A stretch of DNA of 64,000 bases from Algicola sagamiensis DSM 14643 (GCF_000374485.1 NZ_KB894502.1:62001-126000); one strand, 5' to 3'; shown: positions 1 to 9,939, numbered from the stretch's first letter. Notes: a model not told the origin generated them from the letters alone. Program-made: numbers and translations.

Positions 1-560
1 ATTCCATAAATAGAAAATAATAAGCTGGACCGCTGCCGGATATCGCCGCGAGTCGATCAATCTCCGGCTCCGATTTAAGCCAAATGACTTGGCCGGTATT
101 CTCCATCATTTGTGTGACAAACTGATTTTGTGCGTCAGATGTTTTGGAAGCGAAAAGACCAGAAACACCGAGGCCTAGCAGGGAAGGCGTGTTTGGCATG
201 CAGCGGATCATGGCTGGTTGGCAACGGAGCAAAGCATTGAGTCGCTCAACGGTCATTCCGACTGCGAGTGAGACAATGAGTTTATCGGATAAACCAGGGA
301 TAGTATAGATTTGGTTGCACACTGTTTCCATCATCTGCGGTTTTACGCCGAGTACGAGTACATCTGCAAATTGAGCTGCTTTGAGGTTATCGTTTGTCGT
401 CTGAATCGCAAACTTATCTTTTAATACTTCCAATTTTCCCTGAGAAGGATTGGCGGCCATGACCTGATTGGCTGGGTATCCACCTTGGATTAACCCACCA
501 ATGATGCTGCTGCTCATATTTCCAGCACCAATAAACGCAATATTGAGTTGTTGATTCATG
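1..560 (-). CDS. proC: Pyrroline-5-carboxylate reductase, 3' end cut by window
   Basis: Last enzyme of proline synthesis: NAD(P)H-dependent reduction of pyrroline-5-carboxylate, cytoplasmic. The reverse strand from an ATG at 560 reads as an open frame of about 186 residues running off the window edge. It has the N-terminal Rossmann motif IGAGNM (residues 9-14), the internal VKPQ and MPNTP segments, and the family motif SGSGPAYYF just before the edge, so roughly the last third is missing. The start lies 14 bases downstream of the yggS stop, the usual yggS-proC operon order. The truncation is due only to the window boundary. Confidence 0.93.
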
Positions 561-574
561 ATGTTATTTCTTTA

Positions 575-1261
575 TTAATTTCTTGGGCCAAAGATTGCAG
601 AACCAATGCGCACCATTGTAGCGCCTTCGGCAATTGCTGCTTCCAGATCACCGGACATACCCATGGATAAAGTATCTACCTGTGGATATTGGGATTTTAA
701 CGCTTGAAAACAAGCTTGAACCTTTGCAAAAGATTTTCTTTGCTGCTCAAAAGACTCAGATTTTTGAGGGATTGCCATGATCCCGCGTAATTTCAATCGC
801 TCCAATTGGATAATTGCTTGCGCTAATGGCAATACTTCTTGATCAGACACACCCGATTTACTCTCTTCTTCATCCAAATTGACTTGAATTAAGACGTTTA
901 ATGGTTGACGATGAGGGTCTCGTTGCTCATGGAGTCGTCGCGCAATTTTTTCTCGATCAATGGTTTGCACCCAATCCATCGAGTTCGCGAGTATTTTAGT
1001 TTTATTGGATTGAATTGGCCCGATGTAATGCCATTCAATTGCTTCGAAGTCAGCCAGTTGATTCGCCTTATCATGCGCTTCCTGAGCATAGTTTTCACCA
1101 AATGCACGTTGTCCAGCCTCGTAAGCGGTGCGTATATCTTCAACAGGTTTGGTCTTACTGACCGCAACTAGTCTAATATTACTAATACTATTTCCGTATT
1201 TTTGTGAAATTAATCCTATTTTGTCGTAGGCGGATTGTAGTCGATCTGCTATTTTATTCAT
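575..1261 (-). CDS. yggS: YggS family PLP homeostasis protein
   Basis: Single-domain alanine-racemase-fold protein (PLPBP/YggS family) that binds pyridoxal phosphate and helps vitamin B6 homeostasis; no enzyme reaction is known. About 228 residues, the family's usual length. The PLP lysine lies in the early AVSKTKP segment, and the C-terminal MGMSGDLEAA and VRIGSAIFG motifs are present. I chose the ATG at 1261; an in-frame GTG at 1270 would add three residues, and neither has a clear Shine-Dalgarno. It is first in an operon with proC and diverges from pilT, as in many gammaproteobacteria. Confidence 0.93.
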   Translation of the reverse strand: MNKIADRLQSAYDKIGLISQKYGNSISNIRLVAVSKTKPVEDIRTAYEAGQRAFGENYAQEAHDKANQLADFEAIEWHYIGPIQSNKTKILANSMDWVQTIDREKIARRLHEQRDPHRQPLNVLIQVNLDEEESKSGVSDQEVLPLAQAIIQLERLKLRGIMAIPQKSESFEQQRKSFAKVQACFQALKSQYPQVDTLSMGMSGDLEAAIAEGATMVRIGSAIFGPRN

Positions 1262-1303
1262 ATTATTCACAATTTGTTAAATAAGCTCTGGAGTATACTG
1301 CTT

Positions 1304-2401
1304 ATGGATATCACAGAACTGTTATCCTTTAGTGTTCAACATAAAGCATCAGATTTACACCTTTCTGCAGGCCAACCACCACTGATCCGTGTTGATGGTG
1401 ATGTCAGGCGAATTAATGTACCGACGCTCGAACATAAAGAAGTACATGCCCTTGTGTACGATATTATGAACGATAAGCAACGGAAAGAATACGAAGAAAA
1501 TCTGGAAGTGGACTTTTCTTTTGAGGTACCAAATCTCGCACGTTTCCGGGTCAATGCTTTCATGCATGATCGTGGTGCTGGTGCAGTATTCCGGACCATC
1601 CCGAGCGAAGTTTTATCACTTGAACAACTCGGTGCACCAAGTATTTTCCAGAGTATTGCATCCTACCCACGTGGACTTGTTCTCGTGACTGGGCCAACAG
1701 GTTCTGGTAAAAGTACAACATTGGCAGCGATGATTGATCACATTAACAAATCGAAAAATGATCATATCCTCACTATCGAAGACCCAATCGAATTTGTGCA
1801 TCAGAATAAAATGAGCTTAATCAACCAGCGTGAAGTTCATCGTGACACGCACAGTTTTAGTAATGCACTGCGCTCAGCACTTCGTGAAGACCCTGATATC
1901 ATCCTGGTTGGTGAGCTTCGTGACCTCGAAACCATTCGACTTGCAATGACCGCAGCTGAAACGGGTCACCTCGTATTTGGTACCTTGCATACAACCTCCG
2001 CTCCAAAAACCATTGACCGTATCATCGACGTTTTCCCTGGCGAAGAGAAAGCGATGATCCGCTCGATGTTATCCGAATCTTTACGTGCTGTTATCTCGCA
2101 AACACTCTTGAAGAAAGTTGGTGGTGGACGAGTAGCTGCGCATGAAATCATGATCGGCACGAATGCGATCCGTAATTTGATCCGGGAAGATAAAGTGGCA
2201 CAAATGGTTTCTGCCATCCAAACCGGTTCTGCAATTGGTATGCAAACGATGGATCAATGCTTACAAGATTTATTAAATCGTGGTCTAGTCACTGCGGCTG
2301 ATGCTGCTGCGAAAGCTCAAGATAAAGCGGCGTTCCAAAATGCTGGAGGTGGCATGGGCGGCGGTATGGGTGGAGGCATGGGTGGCGGAATGATGCGATA
2401 G
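1304..2401 (+). CDS. pilT: Type IV pilus retraction ATPase PilT
   Basis: Hexameric cytoplasmic ATPase that powers pilus retraction in twitching motility. The sequence shows Walker A GPTGSGKST, the ASP/HIS-box region with EDPIEFVH, RSALREDPD, a Walker B-like ILVGELRD, and the PilT-typical AIRNLIRE motif. It starts at the ATG at 1304 with GGAG upstream; a TTG at 1274 would add ten residues. At 365 residues it is longer than typical PilT (about 345) because of a glycine/methionine tail of four GGGM-like repeats at the C terminus. pilU follows after ten bases, so the two are co-transcribed. Confidence 0.96.
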   Translation: MDITELLSFSVQHKASDLHLSAGQPPLIRVDGDVRRINVPTLEHKEVHALVYDIMNDKQRKEYEENLEVDFSFEVPNLARFRVNAFMHDRGAGAVFRTIPSEVLSLEQLGAPSIFQSIASYPRGLVLVTGPTGSGKSTTLAAMIDHINKSKNDHILTIEDPIEFVHQNKMSLINQREVHRDTHSFSNALRSALREDPDIILVGELRDLETIRLAMTAAETGHLVFGTLHTTSAPKTIDRIIDVFPGEEKAMIRSMLSESLRAVISQTLLKKVGGGRVAAHEIMIGTNAIRNLIREDKVAQMVSAIQTGSAIGMQTMDQCLQDLLNRGLVTAADAAAKAQDKAAFQNAGGGMGGGMGGGMGGGMMR

Positions 2402-2411
2402 GAGATTGAAG

Positions 2412-3557
2412 ATGTCAGGTAACATTAACACCTATTTCCAAAAAATGGTCGACCATGACGCATCGGATTTGTTTATTACTTCCGGTCTTGCACCGAGTGC
2501 AAAAATTGATGGCCAAATGACACCACTTGATGAGAATGTGCTTGATGATGCTGGCGCGATAGCCATGGTCAAAAGCACCATGAATGAAAAACAGATCAAG
2601 GAATTTGAAGAAACCAAGGAATGTAACTTTGCGATTGCAAATGATATTGGTCGATTTCGTGTCTCTGCTTTTTGGCAACGCGATCGTGCTGGGATGGTAT
2701 GTCGTCGAATTGTGACGGAAATTCCAAAAGCAGATAGCCTTGGTCTACCACCAGTACTCAAAGACGTCATCATGTCCAAACGTGGTCTCGTTTTGTTTGT
2801 GGGTGCTACTGGTACGGGTAAATCAACATCACTTGCTGCTTTATTAGGTCATAGAAACCATAATTCAAAAGGGCATATCCTTACGATTGAGGATCCAATC
2901 GAATTTGTACATGACCATGGCAAAAGCTTGATCACCCAACGTGAAGTTGGTTTGGATACCGATTCGTTCGATGCGGCACTAAAGAGCTCTCTTCGTCAAG
3001 CGCCAGACGTTATTCTGATTGGTGAGATCCGTTCACAGGAAATCATGGAATATGCGCTTTCCTTTGCAGAGACCGGTCACTTGTGCGTTGCAACACTTCA
3101 TGCGAACAATGCAAACCAAGCGATTGACCGTGTCTTGCATCTAGTGCCTAAAGAGCTACATGCGAAATTACAATTTGATTTGGCATTGAACCTTCGCGCG
3201 ATTGTTGCACAACAACTTGTGCCGACCGTCGATGGAAAAGGGCGTGCCGCTGCGATTGAGATCTTATTGAATTCACCGATGGTCTCAGAGCTAATCAAAC
3301 GTGGCGAAATCAGTTCAATTAAAGAAACAATGAGTAAATCTCGTGAATTAGGCATGCAGACGTTTGACCAAGCGCTGTTTGATCACTACGAGGCGGGGCG
3401 GATCAGTTATTCGGATGCGCTGCATCATGCTGATTCACCGAACGACCTCCGTTTGATGATCAAACTGAGAAGTGAAAGTAAGGAAGGCTCTGAAGAGACC
3501 AGCCTACTGAAAGGTGCAACGGTTGAAGGGTTATCAAAAGACGAAGACCAGTTTTAA
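2412..3557 (+). CDS. pilU: PilT-dependent retraction ATPase PilU
   Basis: PilT paralogue that assists retraction under load. 381 residues with Walker A GATGTGKST, EDPIEFVHDHG, LRQAPDVILIGEIR and the ETGHLCVATLHANN segment. It carries the longer acidic C-terminal tail typical of PilU rather than PilT. The GGAG at 2401-2404 overlaps the pilT stop and suits the ATG at 2412; an in-frame TTG at 2406 is less likely. It forms a two-gene unit with pilT and is convergent with ruvX. Confidence 0.95.
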   Translation: MSGNINTYFQKMVDHDASDLFITSGLAPSAKIDGQMTPLDENVLDDAGAIAMVKSTMNEKQIKEFEETKECNFAIANDIGRFRVSAFWQRDRAGMVCRRIVTEIPKADSLGLPPVLKDVIMSKRGLVLFVGATGTGKSTSLAALLGHRNHNSKGHILTIEDPIEFVHDHGKSLITQREVGLDTDSFDAALKSSLRQAPDVILIGEIRSQEIMEYALSFAETGHLCVATLHANNANQAIDRVLHLVPKELHAKLQFDLALNLRAIVAQQLVPTVDGKGRAAAIEILLNSPMVSELIKRGEISSIKETMSKSRELGMQTFDQALFDHYEAGRISYSDALHHADSPNDLRLMIKLRSESKEGSEETSLLKGATVEGLSKDEDQF

Positions 3558-3584
3558 CTGTCAGCCAAATCAAGCCATGTGCGT

Positions 3585-3604
3585 AGTGGGGGGTTAGTCC
3601 CACT
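3585..3604. terminator. Hairpin between convergent pilU and ruvX
   Basis: Inverted repeat AGTGGG ... CCCACT with an 8-base loop, extendable on both sides (GCG/CGC with one mismatch). It lies between the pilU stop and the ruvX stop and overlaps the last codons of ruvX. There is no U-tract, so termination is only inferred from position. Confidence 0.35.
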
Positions 3605-4028
3605 GCGCTTCAAACCAACTTTCTAAAATCAGTTTTGCAGATTCTGCATCGACACTGTCTTTTTTCAAGTTACGATAACCGCCTTGTTCAAACAATCTTG
3701 CCCGTGCATCCACGGTCGTGAGTCGCTCATCTTTGGTTTCGACAGGAAGGCGAAATTTATTGTGCAGGCGATTGGCAAATTTTTGTGCTGAGAAAGTGAC
3801 TTGCTGCTTTGTCCCATCCATATTTAATGGCAGGCCAACAATCAGGATATCCGGCTGCCACTCATCAATTACTTTCTGAATATCGTCCCAATTTGGGATC
3901 CCATCTTTGGCTTTGATTGCTGTAATACCGCGTGCCGAACCGGTCACTTCCTGCCCAACAGCGATTCCGATACTTTTCATTCCAAAATCAAATGCAAGCG
4001 CAGTACGCTCGCCAATATTTTTCGTCAT
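3594..4028 (-). CDS. ruvX: Putative pre-16S rRNA nuclease / Holliday-junction resolvase-like RuvX
   Basis: RNase H-fold protein (YqgF/RuvX) involved in maturation of the 16S rRNA 5' end. 144 residues, normal length. The [15 protein letters not shown] motif carries the first catalytic Asp; [11 protein letters not shown] and the later DERLTTVDA segment with its acidic residues follow. It starts at the ATG at 4028, 23 bases after yqgE, in the conserved yqgE-ruvX order. Confidence 0.94.
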   Translation of the reverse strand: MTKNIGERTALAFDFGMKSIGIAVGQEVTGSARGITAIKAKDGIPNWDDIQKVIDEWQPDILIVGLPLNMDGTKQQVTFSAQKFANRLHNKFRLPVETKDERLTTVDARARLFEQGGYRNLKKDSVDAESAKLILESWFEAQWD

Positions 4029-4051
4029 ACATGTTACTTCTTTATGAATAC

Positions 4052-4609
4052 TTAGGCGTGACCAATCTGGCTAGATAGCTGCCAGACATCAATGCCGATC
4101 TTTTCAGCTGCTTTTTGCCAACGCAAGTGGATGGGAACATCAAAGAGGATCTCTTCATCTGCGGGGATTGTAAGCCAGGTGTTATCAATTAATTCTTGTT
4201 CCAGTTGACCCTCACTCCAGCCAGCATAGCCTAGAGTGACGAGGAACTTTTCTGGTGCCAGGTTATTTCCGATGGCCTCTAAGATATCTTTTGAAGTTGT
4301 AATACTCACATCCTTAGTGAGTTGCATACTACTATTCCAGGTACCCCCTGGTGAGTGCAGAACAAACCCTCGGTCATTTTGAACAGGTCCGCCAGCAAAT
4401 ACGCTATTTTCTTCCTGACTGAATTCATCTGTGCTGTCGATTTCAATCTGGGTGAGCAATTCTCGGATCGTTAAAGAGATAGGTTGATTAATGACAAGGC
4501 CCATGGCGCCTTCTTCACTGTGTTCACAAATATAAGTCACAGATCGTTCAAAATAAGAATCCCTTAAAGCGGGCATGGCAATTAAAAAGTGATCTTGCAA
4601 ATTTTGCAT
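4052..4609 (-). CDS. yqgE: YqgE/AlgH family protein
   Basis: Conserved protein of the UPF0301 (YqgE/AlgH, DUF179) family with no settled biochemical function. 185 residues, with the N-terminal HFLIAMPAL and SVTYICEH segments, [19 protein letters not shown] and [14 protein letters not shown] typical of the family. First gene of the yqgE-ruvX pair. In E. coli it directly follows gshB; here a chemotaxis receptor gene separates them. Confidence 0.94.
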   Translation of the reverse strand: MQNLQDHFLIAMPALRDSYFERSVTYICEHSEEGAMGLVINQPISLTIRELLTQIEIDSTDEFSQEENSVFAGGPVQNDRGFVLHSPGGTWNSSMQLTKDVSITTSKDILEAIGNNLAPEKFLVTLGYAGWSEGQLEQELIDNTWLTIPADEEILFDVPIHLRWQKAAEKIGIDVWQLSSQIGHA

Positions 4610-5005
4610 GGAATTGATTCCAGACGCTTTTTCAGCGAGCTTCCTACAACTAGAGTCAAATCTATGTAAGAATCAATCGCCTGTCAATGCGTCATTTAGA
4701 AAACCTATACTATTATTTTAGACTCTACAAAGTACGGTATGAGTTAAACATTCCTAAAAAGGTACTCCCCCCAAAAAAAGCACCGTTTCTCGTCGCATTT
4801 TATCATCTGTTCTTCACTTATTTTCTTAAATGAGCAAAAAATTGAGTGTATTGGTCGAGAAGGCAAGTGACTCTAGAGAAAAAAGAAAGAACTTTTTAAG
4901 TACTTAAATAAGAAAGCAGCTACGCTAAATCTAGACAGTTTAGCAAAAAGCAGAAGTATGCTTTTTTTTCTTGAATGAAAAATTTGAATAGAACAAGGAA
5001 AAGAG
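4610..5005. other. Intergenic region between yqgE and the receptor gene
   Basis: A 396-base AT-rich divergent region with no convincing ORF. It must hold promoters for yqgE (leftward) and for the receptor (rightward), but I could not identify a clear -35/-10 or flagellar sigma-28 element. It contains a perfect inverted repeat GCTAAA/TTTAGC (4924-4929 and 4939-4944) immediately before a terminator-like hairpin at 4945-4969. Confidence 0.6.
4945..4969 (+). terminator. Terminator-like hairpin in the receptor gene leader
   Basis: AAAAAGCA, a 6-base loop, then TGCTTTTTTTT: a short perfect stem running into eight T's. It ends about 36 bases before the receptor start codon, with no gene just upstream on that strand. 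It could end an unseen short RNA or act as an attenuator. The stem is short and mostly A/T, so strength is doubtful. Confidence 0.4.
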
Positions 5006-7321
5006 ATGTCCCTAAAGCTTCGTGTTGCGCTCGCTCTTGCTTTATCGGTATTAGTCGCACTCATTACGAATTCGGTAATCAATACGATTTTATCCTCTAA
5101 AGCGATGGATGAGTCATTACTCAGTGACTCAAAGAATAAATTAATCGCGTCAAAAGAACTCGTAAGAGCAAGAGTTGAAGGGTATTTCTCTCGAATAGAA
5201 GGGCAGATAATCTCTTTAGCAAATAATATCGCAACGAAACAAGCGATGAATGATTTTCATCGGGCATTTGAGTTTTACGAGGATGAACGTTTCCTTGATT
5301 TAGAACAGGCAAGGAACAGTGTACAAAAATACTATCAGGAAGAGTTCACCCGCCAGTACAGTACCATGAATGCGGATAAGCCAAATATTGCAACGATGAT
5401 GAACAATCTATCCGAAACAACATTGATGTTCCAGTATGATTTTATTTCAAATAATCAACACCCTCTCGGGAATAAAGATAAATTGTATCAACTTGAAGCG
5501 CCTTCAGAATACGGCATCACTCATGCGCTTTACCATGATACATTCCGGCTTTTTTTACAGACTTTTGGTTATTATGACATCTTTCTCGTCGAGCCTGATA
5601 AAGGACATATTGTTTATAGTGTGTACAAAGAGCTGGATTATGCGACAAGTCTAAAACATGGTCCTTATGCAAATACTGGGATTGGGCGGGCATTTCAGGC
5701 TGCTTTGACACTTCAAAAAGGGAAAATACATCTCACGGATTTTGATAAATACTTACCATCTTACAATAACCCGGCAAGCTTTATGTCGACACCGATATTT
5801 CATGAAGGAAAAGTAAGTGGTGTCTTAATTTTTCAGATGCCTATTGATGATCTCAATAAAATCATGACACAAGACTATCAATGGCGCGAAAGGGGTTTTG
5901 GTGAATCAGGGGAAATCTATCTCGTTGGGAATAATAATACCCTTCGAAATGAAAGTCGATTTCTCATTGAAGATAAAGAGGGATATCTGAAATTGTTACG
6001 GAAAGTTGGCATGCAAGAAGTGGATGAAATTGAATTAAAAGGCACAAGTATTTCTCTTCAACCCGTGGATACAAAAGGTGTCCAAGATGCACTCGCAGGA
6101 AAGAACGACTTTGCAATTTTTGATGACTATCGCGGTGTTTCTGTGCTTTCAGCGTATGGGCCAGTGAAGGTGGGGGGAATGACTTGGGCAATCATGTCAG
6201 AAATCGATGAAGAAGAAGCGTTTAAACCAGCTGCAACACTATTTTCTAAAATATTGTATTCAAGTGCCATCGTGACGTTGATATTGTTATTGGTCAGTAT
6301 TGTTTTCGCAATTTTTATCACGAATTACCTCTTAAAACCATTGCAGGGCTTGTCTGAGCAATTTACAGAGTTGAACTCAGGTGACGCGGATTTAAACCAT
6401 CGGGTCTCTTTATCCGGTATTCAAGAGTTTGATGAAGTATCAACGGGTTTTAATAAATTTATGGAAGAGATCAAGGAAATTATTGACTCTGTAAAACTCA
6501 GCACAGAAATGATCAAAACGTCCACGGTTGAGCTGAGTGGCATCACAGATGAATCAAGTCAGTCAGCTGATAAACAAAGAATACAGGCTGAAAATATCAC
6601 AGAGTCAATCGGTCAATTCAATTCAACGCTGCAATCCGTGGCTGAGAATACAGTTTCAGCCTCGGATTACACACAAGATTGTAAGGTAAGTGCAAATGAC
6701 AATGCGAACCGTGCGAAAGAAGCGGCAAATAACATGTCACAACTGGTGACAGAGGTGAAGCAGTCGTCAGAGACATTAGGTCAATTGAAAGAGGAAGTCT
6801 CCAATATTGATAATGTATTGAAAGTGATAAACAATATCGCTGACCAAACCAATCTACTTGCGTTAAATGCAGCGATCGAAGCAGCACGAGCCGGAGAAAA
6901 TGGCCGCGGTTTTGCCGTTGTTGCCGATGAGGTTCGGCAGCTAGCGACCAAGACGCAAGAAAGTACCGTAGAGATACAAGAAAAAATCGTTCGATTGACT
7001 GGTGTGACAAATTCGGCAGTCAACTCAATGGAGAAGGCCAGTGGTTCCGCCAATACGGGTATTGAACTTGTCAATGGTGTGAGTGAGGCACTTGATCAAT
7101 TGAGCCATAGTATTGAAGAGCTTGCCTCGATAAATTCGACGGTTGCCTCAGCCACTGAGGAGCAAAAAGTAAGCTGCGATAATATTAATTCAAATATTTC
7201 TCATGTGAAAGATTCTTCTAGAGCATTAAGTGATGCATCAGAGAGAATTGACTGCGCAGCTGTGGGGTTAGCGGAAATATCTGCTAGTTTGCAGTCGTTA
7301 GTGGATAAATTTACGGTATAA
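5006..7321 (+). CDS. Methyl-accepting chemotaxis protein with double-Cache-type sensor
   Basis: Transmembrane chemoreceptor, 771 residues. One membrane helix is at about residues 5-27, followed by a large periplasmic region of about 380 residues consistent with a dCache ligand domain. A second membrane helix lies at about 411-433, then a HAMP segment and the cytoplasmic signalling coil. The hairpin tip signature ([19 protein letters not shown] ... [13 protein letters not shown]) is intact, so it should couple to CheA/CheW. The C terminus (DKFTV) lacks a CheR-tethering pentapeptide. The ATG at 5006 has AAGGAAAAGAG upstream. It sits alone on the plus strand between gshB and yqgE; the ligand is not predictable. 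Confidence 0.93.
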   Translation: MSLKLRVALALALSVLVALITNSVINTILSSKAMDESLLSDSKNKLIASKELVRARVEGYFSRIEGQIISLANNIATKQAMNDFHRAFEFYEDERFLDLEQARNSVQKYYQEEFTRQYSTMNADKPNIATMMNNLSETTLMFQYDFISNNQHPLGNKDKLYQLEAPSEYGITHALYHDTFRLFLQTFGYYDIFLVEPDKGHIVYSVYKELDYATSLKHGPYANTGIGRAFQAALTLQKGKIHLTDFDKYLPSYNNPASFMSTPIFHEGKVSGVLIFQMPIDDLNKIMTQDYQWRERGFGESGEIYLVGNNNTLRNESRFLIEDKEGYLKLLRKVGMQEVDEIELKGTSISLQPVDTKGVQDALAGKNDFAIFDDYRGVSVLSAYGPVKVGGMTWAIMSEIDEEEAFKPAATLFSKILYSSAIVTLILLLVSIVFAIFITNYLLKPLQGLSEQFTELNSGDADLNHRVSLSGIQEFDEVSTGFNKFMEEIKEIIDSVKLSTEMIKTSTVELSGITDESSQSADKQRIQAENITESIGQFNSTLQSVAENTVSASDYTQDCKVSANDNANRAKEAANNMSQLVTEVKQSSETLGQLKEEVSNIDNVLKVINNIADQTNLLALNAAIEAARAGENGRGFAVVADEVRQLATKTQESTVEIQEKIVRLTGVTNSAVNSMEKASGSANTGIELVNGVSEALDQLSHSIEELASINSTVASATEEQKVSCDNINSNISHVKDSSRALSDASERIDCAAVGLAEISASLQSLVDKFTV

Positions 7322-7325
7322 ATTA

Positions 7326-7345
7326 GGGGTTGTTGATCTTTCATG
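7326..7345 (+). repeat. Copy 1 of a short repeat with GATCTTTC core
   Basis: GGGGTTGTTGATCTTTCATG, preceded by TTAG, begins five bases after the receptor stop codon. It resembles the ends of the inverted-repeat element at 36584-36639 and the copy after ytfJ at 38004-38027. Only one end is present here. Confidence 0.4.
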
Positions 7346-7425
7346 AATGAGAGAGGTAAATATTTGGATCACTTGGTTTCATGCAAATGATCCAGCACAC
7401 AACTCACAAGCGCTACAAATAAATG

Positions 7426-8376
7426 CTAAATTTTTGATTCAACCGCATCAAATAGTTTGTGGGTAATCTGGGCATTTTCATAAGCGGCTTCAATTTCACG
7501 AATACACGTGGGGCTTGTGACATTAATTTCTGTCAGTTTGCCACCGATCATATCCAAGCCCACAAAAATTAATCCTTTTTCTTTTAATGTAGGACCAACG
7601 GCCTTTGCCACGGCTAGTTCTTGTTCAGTGATCGGCATTGCTACTCCAGAACCCCCTGCGGCGAGATTGCCGCGTGTTTCCCCTTTGGCTGGAATGCGGG
7701 CCAAAGTATAGGGAATTGGCTCACCATCAACGACTAATACGCGCTTATCTCCTTCGGTGATATCTGGGAGGAACTCCTGTGCCATGGCATAACGTTGTCC
7801 ATGTTCAGTTAAAGTTTCAATAATCACGTTGAGATTTGGATCATTCGGTTTGACTCGAAAAATTGAGGCACCGCCCATACCATCTAATGGCTTGAGAATG
7901 ATATCCTGGTTTTCTTCGTAGAATCGTTTAATCTGTGATGTGCTGCGCGTGACGAGCGTTTTGGGAGTGAATTCAGCAAACCAAGCGGTGTAAAGTTTTT
8001 CGTTGGCATCTCGCAAACTTTGAGGCTTATTTACGATCAAGCTACCAGCCGCTTCTGCCCGCTCAAGAATATAAGTCGCGTAAATAAACTCGGTATCAAA
8101 CGGTGGATCTTTACGCATAAAAATCGTGTGTAAATCACCAAGCTCAATCGTTTGTGTTTCTTCTAAGCCAAACCAGTCCGCAGGGTCTTCTTTGAGATAA
8201 CTGATCTTTTTGGCTGTTGCCTTGGCAATGCCTTGCTCGACAAACAAATCAGCCATTTCCATATAATAAATTTCATATTCACGGCGCTGTGCTTCAAGGA
8301 GCATGGCAAATGTAGAATCTTTTTTAAGGTTGATGTCTTGAATGGGATCCATGACAACACCGAGTTTAATCGTCAT
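7426..8376 (-). CDS. gshB: Glutathione synthetase
   Basis: ATP-grasp ligase joining gamma-glutamylcysteine and glycine to make glutathione; cytoplasmic. 316 residues, the family length. Visible features include the N-terminal KLGVVMDPIQ, MRKDPPFDTEFIY, LKPLDGMGGASIFR (ATP-grasp loop), AQEFLPDI and the C-terminal GLDMIGGKLTEINVTSPT metal-binding segment. The ATG at 8376 has GGAG upstream. It follows rsmE by 15 bases in the conserved rsmE-gshB pair. Confidence 0.97.
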   Translation of the reverse strand: MTIKLGVVMDPIQDINLKKDSTFAMLLEAQRREYEIYYMEMADLFVEQGIAKATAKKISYLKEDPADWFGLEETQTIELGDLHTIFMRKDPPFDTEFIYATYILERAEAAGSLIVNKPQSLRDANEKLYTAWFAEFTPKTLVTRSTSQIKRFYEENQDIILKPLDGMGGASIFRVKPNDPNLNVIIETLTEHGQRYAMAQEFLPDITEGDKRVLVVDGEPIPYTLARIPAKGETRGNLAAGGSGVAMPITEQELAVAKAVGPTLKEKGLIFVGLDMIGGKLTEINVTSPTCIREIEAAYENAQITHKLFDAVESKI

Positions 8377-8391
8377 CTTTAACTCCTTAGA

Positions 8392-9123
8392 TTAACCGAG
8401 ATCGCCAAACTGGACTTGCAGGGCGGTGATCACTGTCATTGCAGCAGTTTCTGTTCGTAACACACGAGGCCCGATAAGAATATCCTGAAATTGATGAGCC
8501 GCCGCTTGAGAAATTTCATCCGATGACAAACCACCCTCAGGACCAATCACGAGCCTGACACCATGTTCTGGCGTTGGTATTGTCTTAATGGAGTCGCTTG
8601 CTCTCGGATGCAAGTTTAATTTCAGTTCTTTTGTGTCTTCAGCTAGCCAATCATTCAGTTGTTGTGGAGATCTGACCTCAGGGATGGTCGTTCTGCCGCA
8701 TTGTTCACAAGCACTAATGACCATTTTTTGCCACTGCTGGTGCTTTTTCTCTAAACGATCGCCAGTGAGCTTTACACCACATCGTTCGCTAAAGAGCGGG
8801 GTAATTGTAGTGACCCCAAGCTCTACAGATTTTTGCAAAGTGAAATCCATGCGATCACCGCGGGAGATCACTTGGCCCAAATGGATCGAGAGGGGAGATT
8901 CAATATTTTTTTCGATGGACTCATTCGCTTGAACAAGTACTTTCTTCTTATCTGCATTCTGGATGGTGCAACGATATTCCAACCCATCTCCACAAAAGAG
9001 AGTTAATTCCTGGCCTTCAGTCATTCGAAGAACACGCCCAACATGTCCAGCAGCATCGTCACTGAGCTGGAAAGGTGTGTGAAGCGTAATTGATTCAGGA
9101 TGAAATATTCGTGGAACACGCAT
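8392..9123 (-). CDS. rsmE: 16S rRNA m3U1498 methyltransferase
   Basis: SPOUT-class methyltransferase that modifies U1498 of 16S rRNA. From the ATG at 9123 the protein is 243 residues and begins [10 protein letters not shown], the standard start; the frame is open upstream but that extension looks non-coding. The SPOUT knot region is visible: [12 protein letters not shown] and [11 protein letters not shown]-like segments (here [13 protein letters not shown]). First gene of the operon with gshB. Confidence 0.95.
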   Translation of the reverse strand: MRVPRIFHPESITLHTPFQLSDDAAGHVGRVLRMTEGQELTLFCGDGLEYRCTIQNADKKKVLVQANESIEKNIESPLSIHLGQVISRGDRMDFTLQKSVELGVTTITPLFSERCGVKLTGDRLEKKHQQWQKMVISACEQCGRTTIPEVRSPQQLNDWLAEDTKELKLNLHPRASDSIKTIPTPEHGVRLVIGPEGGLSSDEISQAAAHQFQDILIGPRVLRTETAAMTVITALQVQFGDLG

Positions 9124-9274
9124 GTTGGCTACCTGATACTGAGTTAGAAAGGCGTGATTGTAACAAGAAAAGGAAATGGACGAAAAGGATCTGCAATAAA
9201 TGATGAATATTAAACCGTTTTGGTTCTTTTCCAAGCAAACGACTCTTAAATCACAACTTTTTTAATTTTAAACA

Positions 9275-9303
9275 TTGCAATCCACAGGATGGATCGCTAA
9301 CAT
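9275..9303 (+). promoter_or_regulatory. Probable tRNA-Val promoter
   Basis: TTGCAA, a 17-base spacer, then TAACAT (each 4/6 to the sigma-70 consensus), followed by a GC-rich stretch (ACGCCGC). A GC-rich discriminator is known for stringently controlled stable-RNA promoters. It ends about 42 bases before the tRNA. Assigned by eye. Confidence 0.45.
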
Positions 9304-9345
9304 ACGCCGCATCTGAAGCATAGTACTTCAGAGATTCTTCAGGAT

Positions 9346-9422
<77 letters not shown>

Positions 9423-9479
9423 GTTTTACACTTCAAATTCAATCACTTATAATCATCATTTCAAATACCAGAAAACCCG

Positions 9480-9500
9480 GTGGTAAAACTGTGGTAAAAC
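9480..9500 (+). repeat. Tandem direct repeat GTGGTAAAAC x2
   Basis: GTGGTAAAAC occurs at 9480-9489 and again at 9491-9500 with an 11-base period, about 60 bases after the tRNA 3' end. tRNA 3' ends are common integration sites, and arm-type integrase sites are short direct repeats, so a relic of an integrated element is possible. No integrase gene is visible nearby. Confidence 0.5.
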
Positions 9501-9548
9501 CGAGCCAAAATGAATTGCTCCTTTGGTGACTCAAGGCCATTATTCAAT

Positions 9549-9863
9549 TCATGGATATTTAAAGTGATTCATGAAGTCAGAGCTGGGTTTTTGATTACCA
9601 ACCCAAAAGAAAATACCAATGATTAAAGTGGCATAGCCGAACAGACACCATACCAGAGAACCCCCAAAAGTTCTGATTTGCCAGCGAAAATGCGACTCAA
9701 CGAATGTATTTCTCACATCGTTTTGCTTGACGTAATTGATGATTACAGCGATGAGAAATGTGAAGGGGATGAGGAATGATGTCGCTTGTAAACCATAAAC
9801 GATATTGGCGTATTTCGTTGGCGATATTTTTGATTCGTTTTGATTTGTATTCTTTTGTTCCAT
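9549..9863 (-). CDS. Small DUF4870/Tic20-like membrane protein
   Basis: 104 residues from the ATG at 9863, which has GGAAAGAG upstream; the frame stays open to 9962 but that part lacks a ribosome site. Two membrane helices are predicted (about residues 20-43 and 70-90) around a conserved-looking VKQNDVRNTFVESHFRWQ segment. That segment is characteristic of DUF4870-type small membrane proteins, whose function is unknown. It lies downstream of the BCCT transporter on the same strand, separated by a hairpin. Confidence 0.75.
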   Translation of the reverse strand: MEQKNTNQNESKISPTKYANIVYGLQATSFLIPFTFLIAVIINYVKQNDVRNTFVESHFRWQIRTFGGSLVWCLFGYATLIIGIFFWVGNQKPSSDFMNHFKYP

Positions 9864-9939
9864 TCTCTTTCCATAGGCGTAAAGCTCAACTCGATTAGGC
9901 GGGGACTTTAGCACCCTGCTTTGGGGAAGTAAATGTACA

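Noticed and set aside
4610-5005. Flagellar sigma-28 promoter for the receptor gene
   Set aside because: No sequence close to TAAA-N15-GCCGATAA was found in the leader.
9124-9345. Extension of rsmE upstream to 9234
   Set aside because: The extra 37 residues do not resemble the family, whereas [10 protein letters not shown] at 9123 is the standard RsmE start.
9424-9548. Integrase gene fragment after tRNA-Val
   Set aside because: I found the paired GTGGTAAAAC repeats but no frame with tyrosine-recombinase motifs; the next gene is a DUF4870-like membrane protein.
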